A stretch of 64,000 bases of DNA from assembly GCA_002385885.1 (NCBI GenBank), contig DGEI01000042.1, positions 21,821 through 85,820 of the forward strand, given 5' to 3'. A program made the position numbers and the translations under genes. The stretch comes from Firmicutes bacterium UBA3930 (GTDB lineage: Bacteria; Bacillota; Clostridia; Caldicoprobacterales; Caldicoprobacteraceae). Under the pieces are notes generated by a model. That model was not told the DNA's origin. It made no database searches and saw only the letters and a list, made by a program, of their open reading frames with translations. This document shows positions 44,709 through 52,954 of this stretch, one piece after another (within the stretch, counting starts at the first letter, position 1; the number at the start of each line of letters is the position of its first letter).

Positions 44709-45770
44709 ATGCCCCATTTATTCTCGCCTATCAAAATTAAAAACAAGGAGATTAAAAACCGGATTGTCATGCCCCCTATGGTATGCTTCGGCTACGCAGG
44801 AAATAATGGATTTGTATCAGAAAAAAATATCCGGCACTATGAAGCAAGGGCAAAAGGAGGAGCAGGCCTTATCATCGTTGAGGCCACCTGTATAGCCAGG
44901 GATGGCCGTTTGGCAAGCGATCAGCTGGGCATATGGTCAGACGAACATATTGAAGGATTAAAACGGCTTTCCCAAGCCTGTCAGTTTCACGGAGCCGCGG
45001 TGTTAATTCAAATCCATCATGCCGGATTAAGGGCACCGCGGGATGTTGCAGAAACGGTTCTGGCTCCATCCCGCTGCTCAGAATATATTGATGATAACAG
45101 GCTGGTCCGTGAATTAACCGTTGAAGATATAAAGACAATTCAACAGGATTTTATAAAAGCGGCCAAAAGAGCTAAGGAAGCCGGTTTTGACGGTATTGAA
45201 CTTCACGGAGCCCACGGCTATCTGATCTCCCAGTTTGCGTCACCCATTACCAACAAAAGAACAGATCAATATGGCGGTTCGTTGGAAAACAGGATGAGAT
45301 TCGCAGTAGAAATAATCCGGCAGCTAAAGGAATTTGCCGATGAAAACTTTATAATCGGATACCGCATGGGAGGCAACGAACCTACTTTGGAAAACGGAAT
45401 TCAAATCGCAAAAATTCTGGAAGACGCCGGTGTTGAACTATTGCATGTTTCAGCGGGAATATCTTCCCCTGAATTCCCTCAGCCGGAAGTCCCCCGGGAA
45501 TTCCCCGAAAATTTAATAGTATATTGCGGTACCCGGATAAAAAGCAGGGTAAATATTCCGGTCATTGTAGTCAACGGAATTCGCATGCCGCAGCAGGCCG
45601 AATACCTTGTTGAAAACAATCTTGCCGATATGGTGGCCGTCGGCCGTGGTCTTCTTATAGATCCCGACTGGGCCAATAAGGCTAAACATGGATCCGAAAT
45701 AAAACCATGTCTGGCGTGTAAAAGATGCCTGTGGTATACAGAACCGGACAAGTGCCCGGGTAAAGACTGA
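44709..45770 (+). CDS. NADH:flavin oxidoreductase, Old Yellow Enzyme family
   Basis: 353 residues, the single-domain form. It starts MPHLFSPIKIKNKEIKNRIVMPPMVCFGYAGNNGFVSEKNIRHYEARAKGGAGLIIVEATCI, typical of YqjM-like enzymes, with the QIHHAG motif and GIELHGAHGYLISQFASPITNKRTDQYGGSLENR. FMN binds in the barrel; members reduce activated C=C bonds. A Cys-rich C-terminal segment (CLACKRCLWYTEPDKCPGKD) resembles the cluster-binding link of the longer 2,4-dienoyl-CoA reductase type, but the downstream domains are absent. I chose ATG 44709 after AAGGAGG; the longer frame from 44592 has no ribosome binding site. Confidence 0.9.
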   Translation: MPHLFSPIKIKNKEIKNRIVMPPMVCFGYAGNNGFVSEKNIRHYEARAKGGAGLIIVEATCIARDGRLASDQLGIWSDEHIEGLKRLSQACQFHGAAVLIQIHHAGLRAPRDVAETVLAPSRCSEYIDDNRLVRELTVEDIKTIQQDFIKAAKRAKEAGFDGIELHGAHGYLISQFASPITNKRTDQYGGSLENRMRFAVEIIRQLKEFADENFIIGYRMGGNEPTLENGIQIAKILEDAGVELLHVSAGISSPEFPQPEVPREFPENLIVYCGTRIKSRVNIPVIVVNGIRMPQQAEYLVENNLADMVAVGRGLLIDPDWANKAKHGSEIKPCLACKRCLWYTEPDKCPGKD

Positions 45771-45876
45771 TCGCTCCGGGCATATTCCCTATACTGTTGG
45801 CTGTTCGAAACCTGTTTACAGCTTACATTTTTACTGTCAGCTGAAATTTCAGAATTTTGTCGAACATAAAAATGTT

Positions 45877-45916
45877 AAAAGGCCTTTTCCTTAAATAAAA
45901 GAAAAAGGCCTTTTTA
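45877..45916. terminator. Bidirectional terminator between the oxidoreductase and trpP genes
   Basis: AAAAGGCCTTTTC and GAAAAAGGCCTTTT pair around an eleven-base loop and give A/T-rich flanks on both strands. It can end both convergent transcripts (stops at 45770 and 45929). Confidence 0.85.
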
Positions 45917-45928
45917 TATCCGTTCATA

Positions 45929-46471
45929 TCATATTGCTTCGGAATCCTTCTGGCGGACCCTTCTGCCGTAAAGTCTGGCGGTCTGCTTCAAAGCGCCGAA
46001 CAGAAGCGCTACCAGAAATACATTTCCCACGGTTGCAGGCAGAACAGCCGTTACAAAAGCACCAACAAAGATCTGTGGGGGAAAAACCTCTAACAGTATT
46101 GCAGAACCTATGAACACACATCCGCTTAAGATTGTCCCGGCTATAGGAACTGCAATCGAAAGAATGTACTGATTGATAAACCTTCTGGATACCCGGACAG
46201 CAACAATCAACACTCCTGTCGTTATCAGCTTATCAATCAAATTGGGAACAAACCCACCCGGCACGTTGGTTGTAAGGCCTGATAATATACCTGCGGCTAC
46301 CCCTGCAACAAAACCTACTTTAGTATCCTCAAAAGTCAACAGGCATAAGAACAACATAGCCAGCAGAAAATCGGGTTTAACAGGCGTCCCCGTTGAAGGT
46401 GTAACATAATGCAGCACCAAACCAATAGCAAGCAGCAATCCAGCCAATACAAAATCTCTTAAATTTTTCAC
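45929..46471 (-). CDS. trpP: Tryptophan transporter, TrpP family
   Basis: 180 residues with five to six membrane helices. The sequence follows the B. subtilis TrpP (YhaG) pattern: LAIGLVLHYVTPSTGTPVKPDFLLAMLFLCLLTFEDTKVGFVAGVAAGILSGLTTNVPGGFVPNLIDKLITT, then SGCVFIGSAILLEVFPPQIFVGAFVTAVLPATVGN. TrpP imports tryptophan. The start is GTG at 46471, nine bases after AGGAG. The leader holds a stem-loop and six regularly spaced NAG triplets that overlap the ribosome binding site, which supports both the identification and control by TRAP. Confidence 0.85.
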   Translation of the reverse strand: MKNLRDFVLAGLLLAIGLVLHYVTPSTGTPVKPDFLLAMLFLCLLTFEDTKVGFVAGVAAGILSGLTTNVPGGFVPNLIDKLITTGVLIVAVRVSRRFINQYILSIAVPIAGTILSGCVFIGSAILLEVFPPQIFVGAFVTAVLPATVGNVFLVALLFGALKQTARLYGRRVRQKDSEAI

Positions 46472-46473
46472 AG

Positions 46474-46501
46474 CTCATCTCTCCTCTTCTCATCTAATCT
46501 G
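46474..46501 (-). promoter_or_regulatory. Candidate TRAP (MtrB) binding site over the trpP ribosome binding site
   Basis: On the minus strand six triplets, CAG, TAG, GAG, GAG, GAG and GAG, follow each other with exactly two bases between (AT, AT, AA, GA, AT); the GTG start codon continues the five-base phase. TRAP binds (G/U)AG repeats with two- or three-base spacers that avoid C, and in Bacillus represses trpP by covering its ribosome binding site. Here the site covers AGGAG. The triplet number is lower than the nine or more of Bacillus sites, and no mtrB gene is in the window. Confidence 0.6.
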
Positions 46502-46505
46502 AATT

Positions 46506-46553
46506 TTCATCCTGCAAAGCTTATATTTCGCATATAAGCCTTCTGCAGGTGAA
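46506..46553 (-). promoter_or_regulatory. 5' stem-loop of the trpP leader
   Basis: On the minus strand CCTGCA (544-549 of this block) pairs with TGCAGG and a following arm of about ten base pairs (AAGGCTTATAT with ATATAAGCTT) closes a five-base loop; TTCA and TGAA extend the base of the stem. It would start within a few bases of the RNA 5' end. Bacillus trp leaders also have a 5' stem-loop before their TRAP site, which helps TRAP binding. Confidence 0.6.
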
Positions 46554-46563
46554 TATTGATCTG

Positions 46564-46592
46564 ATAATAACACATAACATAAATAAAGGCAA
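46564..46592 (-). promoter_or_regulatory. Candidate sigma-A promoter of trpP
   Basis: TTGCCT (46587-46592) and TATTAT (46564-46569) on the minus strand are 17 bases apart, which puts the start near 46557, just ahead of the stem-loop. Confidence 0.5.
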
Positions 46593-46641
46593 CTACAAAT
46601 TTATCCCTTCATTTATTTTCTCCGGACTATTTTAATGCAAG

Positions 46642-47604
46642 TTACCGATAAAACACATGGTTGGCGATGGTAGTAACATAAGTCCGGTTTTTTACTATCC
46701 ACGTACCCGATGATTTAGATGGATTGAAAAAGTATAAAGCGTTTCCCACCGGACTGGCTCCTCCGTATGCCTCCTGGGCGGCACGATAGCTTTCACTGCT
46801 GGGTGTATTATATATTGTGCCGTCATGTACCGGACAGAATTGAGGAATACCCTTGTAATACTCAAATATTACGTCATATACCGAATTGGGAAAACTTGAG
46901 GACTTGACCCTGTTCATTATAACGTTCCCAACAGCAACTTTTCCAATATATGGTTCTCCACCGGCCTCAGCATGTATGATCCTGGCAAGCCAGTAAATAT
47001 CACCTGAAGCCTTCTCGGATGATGAAGAGCCTCTGCTTGCTGCAGATGAGGATGTCTGGACATTCTGATTATATGAAACTGTCTGTCCGTTGTACAAAGC
47101 ATTTTGAGTCTGGGGACCCGCAATGCCGTCAATCCTCAGTCCATTGGCTTTCTGATAAGCTATCACCGAGTTCTCGGTTATTTTACCGTAATATCCCGTT
47201 ACATTCGCAAAGAAAAATCCCTTCTGCTTAAGCGCTGTTTGCAGCCTGGACACAGCCTGGCCTCTCATCCCAAATTTCAATGTGATGTTCTGGCCGGTAC
47301 TGCTGCTGTAAAGGGCCAATTGAGTGGCATTCCCGGCTATTCCGTCTACCACCAGTCCACGGGCCTTTTGAAACTTTACAACAGCGTCCCGGGTAATCGG
47401 GCCATAATAACCGGTTACCTTCCAGTAGGTATAGTATCCTTGATTCTTTAATTCCTGCTGCAACCGGGAAACAGCCTCACCGCGGCTGCCTACGGACAAT
47501 AACGGATATGCAGCCAGTACATATCCCGAGGGCAGCAGTACAACTGCTAGTACCATAACCATGATAAAACAAAAAAATCTGCGTTTAGTCGTGCTACATC
47601 TCAT
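46642..47604 (-). CDS. sleB: SleB-type cell wall hydrolase with two peptidoglycan-binding domains
   Basis: 320 residues. A signal peptide (about 1-32, ending GYVLAAY) is followed by two PG_binding_1 domains (about 36-99, GSRGEAVSRLQQELKNQGYY, and 109-171, GMRGQAVSRLQTALKQKGFF). A Ser-rich linker leads to the SleB hydrolase domain (204-320) with the catalytic glutamate expected at Glu213 in RIIHAEAGGEPYIGKVAVGNVIMNRV. SleB is a lytic transglycosylase that degrades spore cortex during germination; related enzymes (CwlJ/YkvT-like) share the domain. The usual SleB has one binding domain, so two is slightly unusual. ypeB is not adjacent. Confidence 0.88.
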   Translation of the reverse strand: MRCSTTKRRFFCFIMVMVLAVVLLPSGYVLAAYPLLSVGSRGEAVSRLQQELKNQGYYTYWKVTGYYGPITRDAVVKFQKARGLVVDGIAGNATQLALYSSSTGQNITLKFGMRGQAVSRLQTALKQKGFFFANVTGYYGKITENSVIAYQKANGLRIDGIAGPQTQNALYNGQTVSYNQNVQTSSSAASRGSSSSEKASGDIYWLARIIHAEAGGEPYIGKVAVGNVIMNRVKSSSFPNSVYDVIFEYYKGIPQFCPVHDGTIYNTPSSESYRAAQEAYGGASPVGNALYFFNPSKSSGTWIVKNRTYVTTIANHVFYR

Positions 47605-47679
47605 ATTATTTCACACCCCATACCAGAAGTATATTGGTTACTATTATAGGGTGTGCTTGTATTTACTGTCAAATTAGTA

Positions 47680-47730
47680 AATCTCCGTAATATGATTTAT
47701 TACAAATATATTACGGAGATTTTAATTTTT
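47680..47730. terminator. Perfect inverted repeat with T-rich flanks
   Basis: AATCTCCGTAATAT (47680-47693) pairs with ATATTACGGAGATT (47708-47721) around a 14-base loop. On the minus strand TTTACTAATTT follows, after the TM1266-like gene; on the + strand TTTAATTTTTT follows. It probably ends the fruK-TM1266 transcript. Confidence 0.75.
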
Positions 47731-47822
47731 TATTATTAATCCTCATTAATTCATATACATACCAGTTCGTGCCAAAGTGTTACTTCATAAAAAATCGATC
47801 CGTTGATCAAAATTTTATGGAG

Positions 47823-48068
47823 CTAAAACTTAATTGTTCTAACCTTTACTCCCGGAATCCGGCTCAGCTCTTCGGAAAACTCCTCGAGATAAGCATTGTC
47901 AGCATTTACATTGAGAGTTATGATGCCCCTGTCGCTTCCCGGGTCATGTACCCCCTGCCTGGTGAGTATACAATCACCGTACTTTGTCAATACTTCCTGA
48001 ACGCTGATCGCCTGCTCTTTGCGGTTTTCCAATTCCACTGCGACTACATAGAGCTTTTTGTCTGACAT
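47823..48068 (-). CDS. TM1266-like ACT/NikR-fold protein
   Basis: 81 residues. The layout KLYVVAVELENRKEQAISVQEVLTKYGDCILTRQGVHDPGSDRGIITLNVNADNAYLEEFSEELSRIPGVKVRTI is that of the TM1266 family, a single ferredoxin-like ACT fold. It is often annotated as putative iron-only hydrogenase system regulator, because it tends to lie near hydrogenase maturation genes. None is present here; the gene follows a sugar-phosphate kinase by 33 bases. AAGGAGGG precedes the ATG. Confidence 0.75.
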   Translation of the reverse strand: MSDKKLYVVAVELENRKEQAISVQEVLTKYGDCILTRQGVHDPGSDRGIITLNVNADNAYLEEFSEELSRIPGVKVRTIKF

Positions 48069-48101
48069 CTATCTTCCCTCCTTCCGTGAAAACCATAAAA
48101 T

Positions 48102-49040
48102 TCATATGATTCTTTCAATCTCAACCCGCGGCAGCATACTCTCAAACCCTGAACGGGTACACAGCAAGGTCCCTTCCCTCATTACAGATGCGGTTGCAGC
48201 AGCCATACCATACCGCAGCATTTCTTTTAAGCCTGCACCCTCCTGTATAGCAAGGCAAAAGCCTGCAACCATCGAATCCCCGGCACCTGCTGTTCCTTTA
48301 ACTTCAACTGCTACGGGATGAGCATAAAAAGCCTCTTTATCATCAAGGATAACAGCACCGCGGCTTCCCATTGATACACCAACTATATTTATTCCTTTAT
48401 CCAGGAATGCCCGGGCGGCATTAACAATTTCCTTATAAGTAGTGAACTGCATTCCGGTTGCCTTTTCCAGTTCATACAGGTTGGGCTTAACCATATAGGG
48501 ACCGGCTTCAATCCCTTGAAGAAACAGCTCATCATCAGTATCAAGCACACAGAGAACAGGATATTTGTTCACCCGTTCAATCAAATCCCTGTAAACAGAT
48601 ACCGGTACCCTTTGGGGAACACTTCCGCTAAAGACCATCATCCGGCTTCTGGCGGCATATTCATCAACCATATCCATTAGTTTGTCAAGGCATTCCGGCG
48701 GAACCGGATTACCGCTTTCGTTAACCTCGGTAACAACTCCTTCTGACATATCAAAAATCTTAAGATTAACCCTCACTTCCCCTTCAACATCAACAAAATC
48801 GTAAGGAATACCTTTTGAATCCAGAAAGCCCCTGATAATCCTGCCTCTCTCTGTATAATTAATACCTGTACAAAAGGCACTGCTGCCCAACTGGTGTATA
48901 GCTACAGCAACATTTACTCCTTTTCCGGCAACATCCATCCTGCTGCTTTTAATCCTGTTCAATCCTCCATAGATAAATTTCTCCACGGTAACCATTCTGT
49001 CTATACAAGGATTAAGCGTCAATGTAGTTACCATCATCAT
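48102..49040 (-). CDS. 1-phosphofructokinase-like PfkB family kinase
   Basis: 312 residues. The 1-phosphofructokinase/tagatose-6-phosphate kinase group is indicated by TLTLNPCIDRMVTVEKFIYGGLNRIKSSRMDVAGKGVNVAVAIHQLG and by the second PfkB signature GTAGAGDSMVAGF (249-261) with Asp255 as catalytic base. It phosphorylates a sugar phosphate such as fructose-1-phosphate. No fructose PTS or regulator is adjacent, so the true substrate is open. Three ATGs in a row start the frame; the third (49034) is best spaced from GGGGGG. Confidence 0.85.
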   Translation of the reverse strand: MMMVTTLTLNPCIDRMVTVEKFIYGGLNRIKSSRMDVAGKGVNVAVAIHQLGSSAFCTGINYTERGRIIRGFLDSKGIPYDFVDVEGEVRVNLKIFDMSEGVVTEVNESGNPVPPECLDKLMDMVDEYAARSRMMVFSGSVPQRVPVSVYRDLIERVNKYPVLCVLDTDDELFLQGIEAGPYMVKPNLYELEKATGMQFTTYKEIVNAARAFLDKGINIVGVSMGSRGAVILDDKEAFYAHPVAVEVKGTAGAGDSMVAGFCLAIQEGAGLKEMLRYGMAAATASVMREGTLLCTRSGFESMLPRVEIERII

Positions 49041-49173
49041 ACCCCCCGATTCATACCCCTTTTACCTTACCCTATTATTATGTATTCTGACAAAAAACCG
49101 CATATTCCGGCAATAAAAATAGCTGCCGCATTAATTTTCGCTTCTTATATGTATGCTGACAGAACCGTTATTC

Positions 49174-49212
49174 AAATAAAAACCGAGCAACATGTATTGC
49201 GCCCGGTTTTTC
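49174..49212 (-). terminator. Terminator of the EF-G-like gene
   Basis: AAAAACCG with an additional GCAA arm pairs with TTGC.CGGTTTTT, one bulge, around a loop of six. On the minus strand the U-rich end of the stem runs into ATTTG. It lies 13 bases after the gene stop. Confidence 0.8.
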
Positions 49213-49224
49213 GAAAAGACTTTA

Positions 49225-51303
49225 TCAATCTTCATTCTCCCGTTTAGCCTGTTCAACTATTTTTGCACTGATGTTGCCAGGCACTTCCTCATAGCGTACA
49301 TACGTCAGTTTGAAACTCCCACGAGCCTGGGTCATGGAACGCAAATCAGTAGCATATCTGAACATCTCGGCCTGAGGTACCTCAGCCTCAACCTTCTGCA
49401 GCCCATTCCCCAAAGGTGTCATGCCCAGTATGCGTCCACGCCTGCGGTTTAAATCACCTATAATATCACCCATATATTCATCGGGTACAATTACTTCGGC
49501 TTTCATTATGGGTTCAAGCAGCACAGGATTTGCCTGTTCCAGCTTTCTGTAGGCAAGGGAAGCTGCTACTTTGAATGCCATTTCGGAAGAGTCGACAGAA
49601 TGATACGAGCCATCGTACAGAGTGGCCTTTATTCCAACCATCGGGTATCCTGCCAGTACACCCTTTTGCAGGGCTTCCTGCAAGCCCTTCTCAACTGCCG
49701 GAATATACTGTCTGGGTACTACGCCGCCTACTATCTTGTCGACAAACTCAAATTGCTGTTCAGGATCCGGCAATGGTTCAAATTCAACCCAAACATGTCC
49801 GTATTGTCCATGACCGCCTGTCTGTTTCTTATGCCTTCCCTCGGCTTTTATACTCTTTCGAATTGTTTCCCGATAGGGTACTTTTGGTTCCGTAAATACT
49901 GCATTAACCCCAAACTTGTTTTTCAGGCGGCTGGCTATAACATCAAGATGTACCTCGCCAACTCCGGATATAATGGTTTGACCGGTCTCAACGTTCGGCT
50001 GTACCGTAAATGTCGGGTCCTCCTCCATGAGCCGGTTCAATCCGCCAAATACCTTTTCTTCTTCCCCTTCTTTTTCTACAGCTACCGCCATTGATATGGA
50101 AGGTTCGGGGAATTCTATGCCTTCGTACATTACAGGTGATGCCGGATCGCACAGGGTATCGCCGGTAACGGTATTTTGCAGTTTGGCAATTGCACCGATA
50201 TCGCCGGCAGTCAGCTTATCCACCTGTATCTGCTTTTTGCCTCTCAATATATATATAGAACCGGTTTTTTCGTTTCTCTCCTTATTTGCATTATATATGC
50301 TCATTCCGGCCGAAAGTTCTCCGGTCATGACCTTAAATACCGAGAGTTTTCCTACGAAGGGATCGACAACCGTCTTAAAGACAAACGCTGAGAAAGGCAG
50401 CGATGGATCTACTTTATATTCTCCTGTTTCGCCAGTCTTGGGATTAGTTCCCGGTACTGCCGGGCGGTCGCTGGGTGCAGGCATGTAATCCGCAATACTG
50501 TTCATCAACAATTCAACTCCGGCATTGTTCACGGCTGATCCATACAGCACCGGGACTACGTCGCCTTCTGCAATCCCTATGCGTAAAGCCTCACAAATCT
50601 CCTGCTCTGTGAGTTCTTCCCCTTCAAAATATTTCTCCATGAGCTCTTCACTGGTCTCAGCCGCAGCTTCAATAAGCCGCGTTCGGATTTCTTCTACACT
50701 GTCTGATAAATCATCGGGAACGGGGATCTCCTTTGGCTCTTTTCCGGTAAAATCCCAGGCTTTCATATTTACCACGTCTACCAGGCCGGTAAAACGGCCT
50801 CCGCTCATTATAGGCACCTGCAGCGGGGTTATAGCCGTTCCGTACTTGCCTTCAAGTTCCTCCAATACTTTCTCATAATGAACGTTTTCTCTGTCCATCT
50901 GATTGATGAAGATCATTCTCGGAACATTGTATTCCTTACAAAAATCCCATGCTTTCTCCGTGCCAACGCTAACACCTGAAACCGCGCCGACTACAATGAC
51001 GGCTCCATCCACCACCCTTAAGGACTGGATCATCTCACCAACGAAATCAAAAAATCCTGGTACATCTATTATGTTGATTTTATGATCATTCCATCCCAGT
51101 GGTGCTATTGCAGCACTGATGGATATATTCCTTTTTATTTCTTCGGGATCATAATCGGTGGTGGTAGTGCCATCTTCAACACGACCAAAGCGATCAATTG
51201 CTTTGGCATTGAAAAGCATGGCCTCAGTTAAAGTGGTTTTTCCTTCTCCGCCATGGCCTACGATTCCAATGTTGCGGATCTTTTGTGTTACAAAGTTGTT
51301 CAT
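49225..51303 (-). CDS. EF-G-like translational GTPase paralogue
   Basis: 692 residues with the five-domain order of elongation factor G. The GTPase motifs are altered: G1 is GHGGEGKTT (16-24) in place of the usual GHIDAGKTT, and G3 is DVPGFFDF (79-86), with Phe83 where the catalytic histidine of translational GTPases stands. G4 is NQMD. Domain IV has QTGGHGQYGHVWVEFEP and the later NRRRGRILGM. This fits the EF-G-like group such as Thermus EF-G-2, of unclear role, distinct from the true EF-G of the str operon. I chose the ATG at 51303, six bases after GGGGGA; the one at 51309 is too close. Confidence 0.9.
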   Translation of the reverse strand: MNNFVTQKIRNIGIVGHGGEGKTTLTEAMLFNAKAIDRFGRVEDGTTTTDYDPEEIKRNISISAAIAPLGWNDHKINIIDVPGFFDFVGEMIQSLRVVDGAVIVVGAVSGVSVGTEKAWDFCKEYNVPRMIFINQMDRENVHYEKVLEELEGKYGTAITPLQVPIMSGGRFTGLVDVVNMKAWDFTGKEPKEIPVPDDLSDSVEEIRTRLIEAAAETSEELMEKYFEGEELTEQEICEALRIGIAEGDVVPVLYGSAVNNAGVELLMNSIADYMPAPSDRPAVPGTNPKTGETGEYKVDPSLPFSAFVFKTVVDPFVGKLSVFKVMTGELSAGMSIYNANKERNEKTGSIYILRGKKQIQVDKLTAGDIGAIAKLQNTVTGDTLCDPASPVMYEGIEFPEPSISMAVAVEKEGEEEKVFGGLNRLMEEDPTFTVQPNVETGQTIISGVGEVHLDVIASRLKNKFGVNAVFTEPKVPYRETIRKSIKAEGRHKKQTGGHGQYGHVWVEFEPLPDPEQQFEFVDKIVGGVVPRQYIPAVEKGLQEALQKGVLAGYPMVGIKATLYDGSYHSVDSSEMAFKVAASLAYRKLEQANPVLLEPIMKAEVIVPDEYMGDIIGDLNRRRGRILGMTPLGNGLQKVEAEVPQAEMFRYATDLRSMTQARGSFKLTYVRYEEVPGNISAKIVEQAKRENED

Positions 51304-51553
51304 CAACATTCCCCCTTGTAATTTTGGTACACTGTCTGATATTAGACATATGCTATTCTATTTCTGCGGTAACAGGCTATTTCCTTTTTTATTGTAACAT
51401 ACTTTTCGTCAAAACTTAATACGGTTTATAAAATAAATATTACATATTTTGTTTTTTGTTGTCATCACCATATTTTTATTGGAATATATAATGCATCTTT
51501 TCCTGTACATTTACTTTATTCATTTGCAGAATATTATGTAGCCACCTTACTAA

Positions 51554-51658
51554 AAGGCTTAGCACCTGTTAACAAAGCGGAGGATAAGCCGGAACCAGTC
51601 TGACGCGATAGCGAGTATCGGTGGAAGCCCTGAGCGAGTTATACAGGTTCCTGGCCTT
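51554..51658 (+). ncRNA. Possible structured RNA or leader upstream of aroB
   Basis: About 105 bases can fold with long-range pairs AAGGC/GCCTT (51554-51558 with 51654-51658), ACCTGT/ACAGGT (51564-51569 with 51643-51648) and TAAC/GTTA. An inner hairpin is CGATA-GCGAG-TATCG (51606-51620). The segment is more GC-rich than its surroundings. AGCGAG occurs three times within 51611-51670. It ends inside a dispersed repeat (copy A). I could not match it to a known riboswitch or ncRNA family; the strand is assumed from aroB. Confidence 0.35.
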
Positions 51659-51687
51659 GAACTTCAGCGAGCGGAATAATATTCTGC
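51655..51687 (+). repeat. Dispersed repeat, copy A
   Basis: The longest match runs with copy C (23225-23255, minus strand) from CCTTGAAC through AGCGAG to the palindrome GAATAATATTC. Copy B (44450-44471) is identical over 22 bases. It lies about 180 bases before aroB. Confidence 0.75.
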
Positions 51688-51861
51688 ACAATCACATAAT
51701 AATTCATGTATTTTTCAAGTTAATATTTTTAGCAGCCACAGCATACACCCCTTTTTGTTATCATTCTTGACTTTTAATATAATAAAAGATACAATTTTCT
51801 AAATATTATACTAACTATACCGATAAATTAATTACTCTGTCGTATTCCATGGAGGTCAGCC

Positions 51862-52935
51862 ATGAAACATATAACTGTCAATCTGGAAAATAAATCATAT
51901 CCCATATATATAGCCTCTGAAGGGTGGAGCCAGTTATCCCGGGCTATCGGGGGAAAAATCAAAGGCAATAAAGTACTTGTAGTATGCGATGAGAATATAT
52001 ATCCCCTATATTATAATTCCGTAAAATCCGTTCTAATATCCATGGGATACCGGGTAAATCCGGCTGTAATACCTCCCGGGGAGGTAAGCAAGAGTTTTGA
52101 CAAGGCACTGGAGTTGTATACTCACGCCCTGGAAGCCAGATTGGACCGTTCATCTTCCATTGTAGCCCTGGGCGGCGGAGTAGTTGGAGATCTGGCCGGT
52201 TTTATTGCAGCCACATATATGCGTGGTATCGGATTTATCCAGATTCCCACTTCACTGCTAGCCCAGGTGGACAGCAGCATAGGCGGTAAGGTTGCCATCA
52301 ACCATCCTCTTGCCAAAAACATAATAGGCGCTTTCTATCAGCCTGATGCGGTATTTATCTGCCCCGATACCCTTGTTTCCCTGCCGTCCAGGGAATTTGC
52401 AACGGGCATGGCTGAACTAATAAAACACGCTTTTATAGCTGATCCGGATTTCATAAGCTGGCTGGAGGAAAACATGATAGCACTTATTTCCCGGGATGTA
52501 GAAGCCCTGTCCTCTGCTATTCATCGTTCCTGCCTGATCAAGACCGGTGTTGTTGAACAGGACGAAAAAGAGACAGGCTTAAGAATGATACTTAATTTTG
52601 GACATACTATCGGCCATGCTATCGAAGCAGCCACCGGCTATTCCAAGTATACTCACGGAGAAGCAGTAGCTATGGGTATGATATATGAATCCAGCATCGC
52701 TATGAAGATGGGACTGGTTAATCAGGGCTATATAAACCGGCTGTCAGACATACTGCGCAGAGCCGGACTGCCCACCCAGCTTGACACCCCGGCATGGGGC
52801 CCGATAGTTGAAAGAATGATCCACGACAAAAAAAATGTGAATCAAGGCATTGTGCTGGTATTGCCCACCGGATACGGCAAAGTCAGCATTATTAAAGATC
52901 TTAACCCGGAACAGGTTAAACAAATGCTACAATAA
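51862..52935 (+). CDS. aroB: 3-dehydroquinate synthase
   Basis: 357 residues, full length. It has the NAD-binding ALGGGVVGDLAGFIAATYMRGI (102-123) and the zinc ligands Glu185, His248 and His265. It makes 3-dehydroquinate from DAHP, second step of the shikimate pathway. GGAGGTCAGCC precedes the ATG. First gene of aroB-hisC-aroF-tyrA-aroA; hisC follows after 19 bases. Confidence 0.97.
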   Translation: MKHITVNLENKSYPIYIASEGWSQLSRAIGGKIKGNKVLVVCDENIYPLYYNSVKSVLISMGYRVNPAVIPPGEVSKSFDKALELYTHALEARLDRSSSIVALGGGVVGDLAGFIAATYMRGIGFIQIPTSLLAQVDSSIGGKVAINHPLAKNIIGAFYQPDAVFICPDTLVSLPSREFATGMAELIKHAFIADPDFISWLEENMIALISRDVEALSSAIHRSCLIKTGVVEQDEKETGLRMILNFGHTIGHAIEAATGYSKYTHGEAVAMGMIYESSIAMKMGLVNQGYINRLSDILRRAGLPTQLDTPAWGPIVERMIHDKKNVNQGIVLVLPTGYGKVSIIKDLNPEQVKQMLQ

Positions 52936-52954
52936 AATGAAGGAGGAGCATTCT

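Noticed and set aside
51554..51658. Cobalamin riboswitch upstream of aroB
   Set aside because: AAGCCGGAACC resembles its 3' part, but the B12 box and the other conserved elements are missing.
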